DNA from: Erysipelothrix sp. UBA3383
GTDB taxonomy: Bacteria; Bacillota_I; Bacilli_A; Erysipelotrichales; Erysipelotrichaceae
Reading direction: 5' to 3'
DNA: 7,555 bases
Assembly (NCBI GenBank): GCA_002358955.1
Contig: DEPV01000129.1
Coordinates: 6,028-13,582, forward strand
The notes under the pieces are model-generated. The model did not search any database, was not told the DNA's origin, and saw nothing but the letters and a program-made list of their open reading frames with translations. The position numbers and the translations under genes were made by a program. Shown in pieces: positions 1 to 4,969 of the stretch (position 1 is the first letter of the stretch; the number at the start of each line of letters is the position of its first letter).

Positions 1-640
1 CTGCAGCATTGAAGGTTTCATATTCAAGGCCCCCTAAAGCACCACCATCTACAGTAAATGCAAAATCAGCATCAAAGCCTTCCACATCAAAAGAATCAGA
101 ACCCGTTCCAATTTCTTCATCAATGGTAAATGCAATACGCACATCCCCATGCTCAATATCAGGATTATCAATCAAGTATTCCATGGCTGTTAAAATCTCA
201 GCAATCCCTGCTTTATTATCCGCTCCAAGAAGTGTAGTACCATCTGTAACAATAATGGTATCCCCTTTAGAATCCAGTAGGTTAGGGAAAGTCTCAACAC
301 TGCTGATGATATTCAATTCTTCATTCAGAATAATATCTTTACCATCATAGTTCTCAATCACTCGTGGTTGAACATTCTCACCATTATAATCTGCTGTATC
401 CATATGGGCTATAAAGCCAATCGTACGAACATCCTTAGTAGTATTGGATGGTAATAGTGCAGTCACAATACCATACTCATCGATTTTTACTTTCTCAAGT
501 CCTATAGCGATACATTCATCGTATAGAATTTTTGCTAAATCAAATTGAATTGCTGTTGACGGAACCTGTTGTGATGATGCATCAGATCGTGTATGGATCT
601 TTGCATATCGAATTAATCGGTCAATTAGTATATTTTTCAT
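1..640 (-). CDS. pepT: Peptidase T (tripeptide aminopeptidase), N-terminal half, cut by the window edge
   Basis: Translating inward from the ATG at 638-640 gives 213 residues without a stop before the window edge; the family is about 405-410 residues long, so the C-terminal half lies outside. PepT is a cytoplasmic two-zinc M20 peptidase that removes the N-terminal residue from tripeptides. Seen here: FIAHMDT with the zinc ligand His79 and Asp81, LLGADNKAG with the bridging Asp141, DEEIG with the general base Glu175 and ligand Glu176, and FTVDGG with Asp198. These match the active-site layout of E. coli PepT in spacing. Most family members I recall have GADDKAG, so Asn142 is a mild variant. 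The last zinc-binding His is expected in the missing part. The ribosome binding site is weak (CGGGGT close to the ATG). The gene is not part of the ribosomal operon: a terminator and a separate promoter lie upstream. Identity is secure; whether the gene is intact cannot be seen. Confidence 0.95.
   Translation of the reverse strand, partial: MKNILIDRLIRYAKIHTRSDASSQQVPSTAIQFDLAKILYDECIAIGLEKVKIDEYGIVTALLPSNTTKDVRTIGFIAHMDTADYNGENVQPRVIENYDGKDIILNEELNIISSVETFPNLLDSKGDTIIVTDGTTLLGADNKAGIAEILTAMEYLIDNPDIEHGDVRIAFTIDEEIGTGSDSFDVEGFDADFAFTVDGGALGGLEYETFNAA
575..584. repeat. Palindromic 10-mer TGATGCATCA, copy 1 (inside pepT)
   Basis: A perfect 10-bp palindrome that encodes part of Ser-Asp-Ala-Ser-Ser near residues 19-23 of PepT. 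The same 10-mer occurs at 799-808 and 1711-1720. Copies 1 and 2 share 14 identical bases on the minus strand (CTGATGCATCATCA). Whether it is a functional site or a codon coincidence is unknown. Confidence 0.6.
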
Positions 641-666
641 AAGTACCCCGTTTTCTATCTTGTCTT

Positions 667-675
667 ATTTTAACA
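667..675 (-). promoter_or_regulatory. Probable extended -10 promoter of pepT
   Basis: On the minus strand this reads TGT-TAAAAT, an extended -10 element (TG-N-TATAAT type) with five of six bases matching. It would start transcription near 660, giving a leader of about 20 bases before the pepT ATG. No good -35 hexamer is visible 16-18 bases upstream, which is tolerated in extended -10 promoters. Its position just upstream of pepT and downstream of the ytxH terminator supports it. Confidence 0.5.
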
Positions 676-710
676 CATATCACTTACTAAAACGATGCTT
701 TTAACTCAAG

Positions 711-720
711 TGTCATGACA
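711..720. promoter_or_regulatory. Perfect palindrome TGTCATGACA upstream of the pepT promoter, possible operator
   Basis: TGTCATGACA equals its own reverse complement. Its centre is about 55 bases upstream of the inferred pepT start point, a place where activator sites are often found. The flanking bases do not extend the symmetry. I cannot name a regulator, and a chance palindrome is possible. Confidence 0.25.
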
Positions 721-763
721 TCTCCACACTTCATATTATTCAGTGCATAAATTTTGAAGGCAG

Positions 764-788
764 AAAAAAACAACAGCTGCCTGTTGTT
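764..788 (-). terminator. Rho-independent terminator of the ytxH-like gene
   Basis: Read on the minus strand, AACAACAG pairs with CTGTTGTT around a four-base GCAG loop, and the T run continues out of the stem (seven T in all, 764-770). The 8-bp stem is AT-rich, so termination may be only moderate. The stem begins within the last two bases of the TAA stop codon. Confidence 0.65.
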
Positions 789-984
789 ATTCTTCTGATG
801 ATGCATCAGTGAGATCTTCACTCACTTGGCGTGCAAGCTCTGTTACTGAATCTGCAGCTTCTTGACCCAATTCATCAAGTGCAACGAGTGTCTTCTTAAC
901 GTGGTCCTTGTTATTTTTAGTAATAAAATAACCTGCAGCACCAACAGCCGCACCTATAACAGCAATAGGAAATAATTTTTTCAT
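787..984 (-). CDS. Small YtxH-like membrane-anchored protein
   Basis: A 65-residue protein. Lys2-Lys3 are followed by a Gly/Ala-rich hydrophobic segment (about residues 5-22, with GAAVGAAGYF), then a Lys/His patch (NNKDHVKK) and a charged, probably helical tail rich in Glu, Asp, Ala and Val, ending in SSEE. This is the layout of YtxH-domain proteins in Bacillota: a single N-terminal membrane helix with a glycine zipper and a cytoplasmic amphipathic helix. Many have general-stress links, but the molecular role is not established and I claim none here. A strong AGGAGGG ribosome binding site lies six bases before the ATG. The gene has its own promoter (1011-1019) and terminator (764-788), so it is monocistronic. 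The short coding length is typical of the smallest members of this group. Residues 60-62 (Asp-Ala-Ser) are encoded by the repeated palindrome. Confidence 0.75.
   Translation of the reverse strand: MKKLFPIAVIGAAVGAAGYFITKNNKDHVKKTLVALDELGQEAADSVTELARQVSEDLTDASSEE
799..808. repeat. Palindromic 10-mer TGATGCATCA, copy 2 (inside the ytxH-like gene)
   Basis: The second copy of the palindrome, encoding Asp-Ala-Ser close to the C terminus of the small protein, in the same reading phase as the other two copies. Confidence 0.6.
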
Positions 985-1010
985 ATCAACCCTCCTGTTT
1001 CGTTATCTTT

Positions 1011-1019
1011 ATTTTACCA
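1011..1019 (-). promoter_or_regulatory. Probable extended -10 promoter of the ytxH-like gene
   Basis: The minus strand reads TGG-TAAAAT, again an extended -10 with five of six matches, 26 bases upstream of the ATG and just upstream of the AGGAGGG ribosome binding site. No convincing -35 element is seen; TTGGTG lies further upstream at poor spacing. The trmR terminator immediately upstream makes an independent promoter necessary. Confidence 0.5.
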
Positions 1020-1073
1020 CATTTTATTACGCAGTTGTATGATTTCACCAATACTTCCATTTTTCCACATACT

Positions 1074-1095
1074 AAAAAAGACCCCAAAGGGTCTT
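1074..1095 (-). terminator. Rho-independent terminator ending the ribosomal-protein operon
   Basis: On the minus strand AAGACCC pairs with GGGTCTT over a TTTG loop, and the T run at 1074-1079 extends from the stem. This is the best terminator in the window, with GC pairs next to the loop. Its stem overlaps the trmR TAA stop codon (1094-1096). It marks the 3' end of the transcript that carries rpsE to trmR. Confidence 0.85.
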
Positions 1096-1678
1096 AATCA
1101 GCTTGTCGTCTTTTAACGATAGTGAGTCCATCACCTACATCAAGATGTTCTACAATCAAATCCGTTCGACTTGCTAAATAGTCTTTAAAAGTATTAATCT
1201 TTTGAACCATTTGACGGATGCGTCGTGATTTAATCGCACTGACATCTTGTGTTAATCCATGATAATTCATATTATCGATGATGCAAACCTTATCTGTAAA
1301 TGCAAAGAACAATCTAAAGAATGCTAAGTTTTGTGCTTTTGCTGCATCTATAATCAGTGCATCATAAGCACGTTTGGGATGAAAATCAAAAGCATCCATA
1401 TGAAACGCTGTAATATGATCATCAAAGCCTAAAGCCTTAATGTTAATCACAGCTTCCTTATACCTTAAATCATCTCGTTCAATCGTATCAATCTTACGGT
1501 CATGATTTAAATCAAGCAATGCACTGGCAGAAAAACCAACGGCCGTACCAATCTCTAAGATTGATACGGCCAGGTTTTCATTGAGTACATCAGAAACGCA
1601 TTGAATGCTTTCAAGTGGCATGATGGGCACATTATTATTGAGTGCTTCTTGCCTGATAGTTTCTAATGTTGTCTTCAT
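1094..1678 (-). CDS. trmR: TrmR/YrrM-like SAM-dependent O-methyltransferase (probable tRNA wobble 5-hydroxyuridine methyltransferase)
   Basis: A 194-residue class I methyltransferase of the O-methyltransferase family 3. Visible motifs are ILEIGTAVGFSA (40-51, SAM-binding loop), IERD (66-69, ribose-binding acidic residue), IIDAAKAQ (109-116, putative metal ligand Asp111), IIDNMNYHGL (133-142, metal ligands Asp135/Asn136), SRRIRQMVQKI (151-161) and VGDGLTIVKR (181-190). These fit B. subtilis TrmR (YrrM), which methylates 5-hydroxyuridine at the tRNA wobble position to 5-methoxyuridine; that function is inferred by similarity. The N terminus is about 20 residues shorter than in TrmR, and an in-frame TGA lies six codons upstream of the ATG, so no longer form is encoded. 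The ATG follows the rplQ stop by five bases with no visible Shine-Dalgarno sequence, suggesting coupling to rplQ translation. It is the last gene of the operon. Confidence 0.8.
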   Translation of the reverse strand: MKTTLETIRQEALNNNVPIMPLESIQCVSDVLNENLAVSILEIGTAVGFSASALLDLNHDRKIDTIERDDLRYKEAVINIKALGFDDHITAFHMDAFDFHPKRAYDALIIDAAKAQNLAFFRLFFAFTDKVCIIDNMNYHGLTQDVSAIKSRRIRQMVQKINTFKDYLASRTDLIVEHLDVGDGLTIVKRRQAD

Positions 1679-1683
1679 ATTAA

Positions 1684-2040
1684 TTAAACAAATTCAATGA
1701 TTGCCATTGGTGATGCATCACCACGGCGCATTTCTGTTTTGATAACACGTGTGTACCCACCGTTACGGTCAGCATAGCGTGGTCCAATTTCAGAAAATAA
1801 TTTTTGAACTGCTGTATTTCCTTCAGCATCTTTAACATTGAATAATACTTGAGCTGCTTGACGGCGTGCATGTAAGTCGCCTGTTTTCGCTAAAGTAACC
1901 AGTTTGTCTGCGTATGATTTTAATTCCATAGCTTTCTTTTCTGTTGTTTCAATTTTTCCGTGAATCACTAAGCTTGTTGCAAGATTACGTAGTAATGCTT
2001 TACGGTGAGCTGCGTCACGTCCTAATTTACGGTATCCCAT
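1684..2040 (-). CDS. rplQ: 50S ribosomal protein L17 (bL17)
   Basis: A 118-residue protein of normal length for bL17, a large-subunit protein near the peptide exit tunnel. The opening MGYRKLGRDAAHRKALLRNL and the run IETTEKKAMELKSYADKLV are diagnostic, as is the C-terminal RRGDASPMAIIEFV. The ATG is preceded by AGGAGG (2048-2053) at seven bases' spacing, and this Shine-Dalgarno sequence overlaps the rpoA stop codon, which ties its translation to that of rpoA. The rpoA-rplQ pair is the standard end of the alpha operon. In B. subtilis, ecfA genes and truA follow; here a trmR-like gene takes that place, starting five bases after the TAA. A short open frame at 1680-1871 within this gene is a shadow. 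Confidence 0.98.
   Translation of the reverse strand: MGYRKLGRDAAHRKALLRNLATSLVIHGKIETTEKKAMELKSYADKLVTLAKTGDLHARRQAAQVLFNVKDAEGNTAVQKLFSEIGPRYADRNGGYTRVIKTEMRRGDASPMAIIEFV
1708..1723 (-). repeat. 16-bp perfect palindrome (TGATGCATCA copy 3) near the end of rplQ; possible mRNA hairpin
   Basis: TGGTGATGCATCACCA is a perfect 16-bp palindrome. In the mRNA it can form a 6-bp stem (UGGUGA/UCACCA) with a UGCA loop, 30-45 bases before the trmR start codon. It contains the third copy of the repeated 10-mer at 1711-1720. It encodes Gly-Asp-Ala-Ser-Pro of L17, a conserved stretch, so protein constraint explains part of it. No T-run follows, so it is not a terminator. Confidence 0.45.
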
Positions 2041-2047
2041 TTTATAT

Positions 2048-2054
2048 CCTCCTA
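2048..2054 (-). promoter_or_regulatory. rplQ Shine-Dalgarno overlapping the rpoA stop codon
   Basis: The minus strand reads TAGGAGG: the TAG stop of rpoA supplies the first bases of the AGGAGG site for rplQ, seven bases before its ATG. A ribosome ending rpoA therefore sits on the rplQ initiation site. Confidence 0.85.
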
Positions 2055-3011
2055 TTCAAACGATTTAAAGCCTAATCCAAGATCATGGAGTTTGTCTTTA
2101 ACTTCTTTCAATGATTTCTTACCTAGATTTCGAATACGCATCATTTCATCTTCCGATTTCAGAGTTAACTCTTCTACCGTCTGGATTCCTGCGCGCTTTA
2201 AACAGTTGTATGAACGAACTGATAAATCAAGATCTTCAATCATCATCGTTGCCATTGGATTTTCAACACCAGATACATCTGGCTTAATTACGGACTCAGC
2301 TTCGAACACTGAATCTTTAATTGAAGCAATTTGCTCTAGGTGATCCATTAGAATTTTAGCTGCCATGGATAGTCCAACTTGTGGTTGAATGCCTCCATTT
2401 GTCCAAATTTCCATGATCAAACGATCGTATTTTGAATCTTGACCAACACGAGTTGGTTCTACATTAAATTTAACTCTTTCGATTGGAGTATAAATAGAAT
2501 CTGTAAAAATTGTTCCTATGCCTTGTAATGAATTTTGATAAATGAATTTATTTTCTTCAGAACTGACATAACCACGTCCATTACGGACTTTTAATTCCAT
2601 TTCTAAAACTGCACCTTCTGCTAATGTCGCAATGATCAAATCTTTGTTGAATACTTCAACATTGGTTGGACATTCGATGTCACCAGCAGTAACAACTTTA
2701 GGGCCTTTTTGTGAAATACGCAGTGTGTAGATTTCATCATCTGAAACGCTAAGTACTAAGTCTTTAACATTTAAGACGATTCCTGTAACATCCTCACCAA
2801 CACCTGCAATTGATGTAAACTCATGGTATACACCCTCAATTTTAATTGAGAATACTGCAGCTCCTGGAAGTGATGATAACAGAACACGACGCAGTGAATT
2901 ACCAATAGTTGTTCCAAATCCACGTTCTAGTGGTTCAATTTCGAACTTACCATAATGGTTGGTTTCATCAAATTCTTTCACTTCGAATAACGCACGTTCA
3001 AACTTGTTCAT
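2052..3011 (-). CDS. rpoA: DNA-directed RNA polymerase subunit alpha
   Basis: A 319-residue alpha subunit, close to the usual 314-329. The N-terminal domain (about 1-230) carries the dimerisation and assembly region, with GFGTTIGNSLRRVLLSSLPG at 31-50. After a short linker (about 235-255, ending near ENPMATMM) comes the C-terminal domain (about 258-315). That domain has SVRSYNCLKRAGI, with Arg266 matching the UP-element DNA-contact Arg265 of E. coli, and NLGKKSLKEVKDKL at 295-308, the helix-hairpin-helix region. The subunit scaffolds polymerase assembly and binds promoter DNA and activators. A strong AAGGAGGT site precedes the ATG by eight bases. The 41-base gap to rpsK is the largest between genes inside the operon and is AT-rich, but I see no convincing promoter in it. 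The stop is TAG, embedded in the rplQ ribosome binding site. Confidence 0.98.
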   Translation of the reverse strand: MNKFERALFEVKEFDETNHYGKFEIEPLERGFGTTIGNSLRRVLLSSLPGAAVFSIKIEGVYHEFTSIAGVGEDVTGIVLNVKDLVLSVSDDEIYTLRISQKGPKVVTAGDIECPTNVEVFNKDLIIATLAEGAVLEMELKVRNGRGYVSSEENKFIYQNSLQGIGTIFTDSIYTPIERVKFNVEPTRVGQDSKYDRLIMEIWTNGGIQPQVGLSMAAKILMDHLEQIASIKDSVFEAESVIKPDVSGVENPMATMMIEDLDLSVRSYNCLKRAGIQTVEELTLKSEDEMMRIRNLGKKSLKEVKDKLHDLGLGFKSFE

Positions 3012-3052
3012 CTATGAATACCTCCTTATTTTCTCTTTTTTTATTAATATTA

Positions 3053-3442
3053 TTATCCACGTGGACGTTTTGGTGGTCGACATCCGTTATGTGGTACTGG
3101 TGTAACATCGTTAATTGCACTGATTTCAATACCAGCTACTGATAACGCACGAACTGCTGACTCACGACCTGGTCCAGGTCCTTTAACATTAACTTCTACG
3201 CTCTTCATACCATGTTCGATTGCTGCTCTTGCTGCTGCTTCTGAAGCCATTTGAGCTGCGTATGGTGTTGATTTACGTGAACCTTTATATCCTAATGCAC
3301 CTGCACTTGACCATGCAATTACATTACCTTGTTCATCCGTAATCGAAATGATTGTGTTGTTAAATGTTGAATGAATATGTGCGAATCCTCGCGCTATATT
3401 CTTTTTAACACGACGTTTACGGGTTGTTTTAGCCTTTGCCAT
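3053..3442 (-). CDS. rpsK: 30S ribosomal protein S11 (uS11)
   Basis: A 129-residue uS11, the usual length. It sits on the platform of the small subunit and helps shape the mRNA exit region. Diagnostic stretches are GFAHIHSTFNNTIISITDEQGN (split here as GFAHIHSTFNNT and IISITD), SSAGALGYKGSRKSTPYAAQ, VKGPGPGRESAVRAL and DVTPVPHNGCRPPKRPRG. The Asn-Gly in PHNGCR is the site known to isomerise to isoaspartate in E. coli S11. The last residues, KRPRG, differ from the KRRRV ending I recall for most bacteria. An AGGAGG ribosome binding site precedes the ATG. It follows rpsM by 23 bases, the normal alpha-operon order; rpsD, which often comes next in proteobacteria, is absent here, as in Bacillota. 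Confidence 0.98.
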   Translation of the reverse strand: MAKAKTTRKRRVKKNIARGFAHIHSTFNNTIISITDEQGNVIAWSSAGALGYKGSRKSTPYAAQMASEAAARAAIEHGMKSVEVNVKGPGPGRESAVRALSVAGIEISAINDVTPVPHNGCRPPKRPRG

Positions 3443-3465
3443 TGTGTATTCCTCCTAATTAAATG

Positions 3466-3831
3466 TTATTTTTTCTTACCTGAAACTGTACGACGAGGTC
3501 CTTTACGTGTACGTGCATTTGTTTTTGTACGTTGTCCACGAACTGGTAGTCCACGACGGTGACGGATTCCTCGGTTTGAACCGATTTCCATTAAACGTTT
3601 AATGTTTAAGTTAACTTCACGACGTAAGTCCCCTTCAACTTTAATTTGTTCAACTTCCTTACGGATTGCGTTTACTTCATCTTCTGTTAGATCTTTAACG
3701 CGTGTATCTTCATTTACGTTTGCTGCAGCCAATACTTTTTGAGAAGTATTTAAGCCAATTCCATAGATATATGTTAATGACACTACTACACGTTTGTTAC
3801 GTGGAATGTCGATTCCTGCTATACGAGCCAT
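3466..3831 (-). CDS. rpsM: 30S ribosomal protein S13 (uS13)
   Basis: A 121-residue uS13 of standard length, a head protein that contacts the P-site tRNA and forms bridges to the large subunit. MARIAGIDIPRNKRVVVSL opens the protein, YIYGIGLNTSQKVL is the helix-two-turn-helix region, and the basic tail RGIRHRRGLPVRGQRTKTNA and GPRRTVSGKKK reaches towards the tRNAs. MEIGSNRGIRHRRG has Ser-Asn where many species have a Cys-Tyr or Ser-Tyr pair. The AGGAGG ribosome binding site (3843-3848) is 11 bases from the ATG, longer than its neighbours, and overlaps the rpmJ stop codon. Confidence 0.98.
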   Translation of the reverse strand: MARIAGIDIPRNKRVVVSLTYIYGIGLNTSQKVLAAANVNEDTRVKDLTEDEVNAIRKEVEQIKVEGDLRREVNLNIKRLMEIGSNRGIRHRRGLPVRGQRTKTNARTRKGPRRTVSGKKK

Positions 3832-3842
3832 ATATTTGAATT

Positions 3843-3849
3843 CCTCCTA
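3843..3849 (-). promoter_or_regulatory. rpsM Shine-Dalgarno overlapping the rpmJ stop codon
   Basis: The minus strand reads TAGGAGG, where TAG ends rpmJ and AGGAGG serves rpsM. This is the same arrangement as at rpoA/rplQ. These two genes are the only complete ones here that use TAG. Confidence 0.85.
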
Positions 3850-3960
3850 TCCTTGTCTTTGTTTGTGTTTTGGATTTTCACAAATAATCATTACTCTACC
3901 TTTACGACGAATGACACGGCATTTGTCGCACATCGGTTTAACTGATGGTCTTACCTTCAT
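3847..3960 (-). CDS. rpmJ: 50S ribosomal protein L36 (bL36), zinc-binding form
   Basis: Only 37 residues, so easily missed by length filters. The protein starts MKVRPSVKPMCDKCRVIRRK and ends HKQRQG, the classic bL36 sequence, with a zinc ribbon formed by Cys11, Cys14, Cys27 and His32. It is therefore the zinc-containing (C+) paralogue type; some bacteria also carry a zinc-free copy elsewhere for zinc starvation, which cannot be judged here. bL36 is the smallest large-subunit protein and stabilises 23S rRNA helices late in assembly. A TAGGAGG ribosome binding site lies about eight bases before the ATG. It sits between infA and rpsM, the expected place in Bacillota. The stop codon is TAG, merged with the rpsM ribosome binding site. 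Confidence 0.97.
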   Translation of the reverse strand: MKVRPSVKPMCDKCRVIRRKGRVMIICENPKHKQRQG

Positions 3961-3983
3961 GTTTGAATCCTCCTAAAACCTTC

Positions 3984-4202
3984 TTATTTATGTCTAAATG
4001 TTATACGCCCACGTGATAAATCATAGGGTGATATTTCTACAGTCACGCGGTCTCCCGGTAAAATGCGAATGTAGTGCATACGGATTTTACCAGATACGTG
4101 AGCTAAAATTTCGTGACCATTTTGAAGTTCTACTTTGAACATTGCTCCTGGCAATGTATCAAGAATAACTCCATCTACTTCAATGACATCTTCCTTGCTC
4201 AT
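3984..4202 (-). CDS. infA: Translation initiation factor IF-1
   Basis: A 72-residue IF-1, the exact usual length. It is a single S1-like OB fold that binds the ribosomal A site during initiation and modulates IF-2 and IF-3. KEDVIEVDGVILDTLPGAMFKVEL, seen as KEDVIEVDG and LPGAMFKVEL, then HVSGKIRMHYIRILPGDRV and SPYDLSRGRITFRHK, are the family signatures. Its ATG shares one base with the map stop codon (TAATG at 4200-4204). The ribosome binding site lies inside map, is weak (AAAGGAAAC) and about 11 bases away, so translation probably depends on ribosomes finishing map. In B. subtilis a KOW-domain gene lies between map and infA; here there is none. Confidence 0.98.
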   Translation of the reverse strand: MSKEDVIEVDGVILDTLPGAMFKVELQNGHEILAHVSGKIRMHYIRILPGDRVTVEISPYDLSRGRITFRHK

Positions 4203-4969
4203 TAATGTTTGTTTCCTTTCTCTGATAGTGTTAATATTTCAAACCCATCTTCAGTAACCAATACAGTATGTTCAAAGTGTGCAGTCAGTGATCTGTCTTT
4301 TGACACCACTGTCCAGCCATCTTCAAGTGTTTCTGTTTTGGCAGTTCCAATTTGTACCATTGGCTCAATTGCGATTACCATGTTTTTACGAAGTAAAGCG
4401 CCTTTACCAGCAATTCCAACATTTGGCACATACGGTGCCTCATGCATTGAGGTTCCTACTCCATGCCCTGAATATTCAACAGGTAAGTGGTAGTTATGTG
4501 GTAGCACCACATCCATACAAGCAGCTCCAATATCGCCTACTCGATTTCCAGTTTTCACAGCTTCAATTGACTTGAATAATGCTTCTTCTGTAACATCTAA
4601 TAAGTTTTGTGCTTCCTCGCTGATAACACCTACTGGGTAGGTCCATGCGTGGTCGCTATAATACCCCTTGTAAATTGCCCCGATATCGATTGCGATGATA
4701 TCGCCCTCTTTCAGGATGACATTAGAACTGGGAATACCATGAACTAATATCTCATTGACGGATGCACATATTGATCCAGTAAAACCATCATAACCAAGAA
4801 ATGCAGGTGTAGCACCTTGACTCAGAATGTAGTCATGAGCAAGCTTATCAAGTTGTAAAGTTGAGATACCAGGTTTAATGGCTTCTTTAAGAAGCTCCTG
4901 TGCATCAAATGCAATACGACCCGCTATACGCATTAAGTCTAATTCTCGTTCACTCTTGGTAGAGATCAT
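4202..4969 (-). CDS. map: Methionine aminopeptidase, type I
   Basis: A 255-residue type I methionine aminopeptidase without an N-terminal extension, slightly longer than the 247-252 typical of Bacillota. It removes the initiator Met from nascent proteins once it has been deformylated. All metal ligands are visible: Asp95 (IAIDIGA), Asp106 (YYSDHAWT), His169 (SGHGVG), Glu202 (AIEPM) and Glu233 (HFEHTVLV), with the substrate-side His77 (LVHGIP) and His176 (MHEAPY). The start codon overlaps the adk stop as ATGA, behind a GGAGGCGG ribosome binding site within the end of adk. The stop overlaps the infA start. The secY-adk-map-infA order is conserved in Bacillota and couples secretion, translation initiation and nascent-chain processing in one transcript. 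Confidence 0.98.
   Translation of the reverse strand: MISTKSERELDLMRIAGRIAFDAQELLKEAIKPGISTLQLDKLAHDYILSQGATPAFLGYDGFTGSICASVNEILVHGIPSSNVILKEGDIIAIDIGAIYKGYYSDHAWTYPVGVISEEAQNLLDVTEEALFKSIEAVKTGNRVGDIGAACMDVVLPHNYHLPVEYSGHGVGTSMHEAPYVPNVGIAGKGALLRKNMVIAIEPMVQIGTAKTETLEDGWTVVSKDRSLTAHFEHTVLVTEDGFEILTLSEKGNKH

Noticed and set aside
9..350. Plus-strand open frame of 113 codons at the left edge
   Set aside because: It lies antisense to pepT, whose frame carries all the M20 motifs. It has no ribosome binding site and its composition is that of a shadow frame.
641..786. Possible small gene or RNA between pepT and the ytxH-like gene
   Set aside because: No open frame with a ribosome binding site is present and no extended base-pairing is seen. 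The promoter, palindrome and terminator account for the recognisable parts.
1680..1871. Minus-strand open frame of 63 codons overlapping the end of rplQ
   Set aside because: It is an out-of-frame reading of the highly conserved rplQ gene with no recognisable protein features.
3012..3052. AT-rich gap before rpoA as an internal promoter
   Set aside because: It contains TAATATTA-like sequence, but no -35 element at a sensible distance and no extended -10. It is better read as an ordinary leader with a strong ribosome binding site.
3371..3562. Plus-strand open frames opposite rpsK/rpsM, and similar frames opposite rpoA, map, adk and secY
   Set aside because: All are antisense to strongly conserved genes and lack ribosome binding sites and family features.
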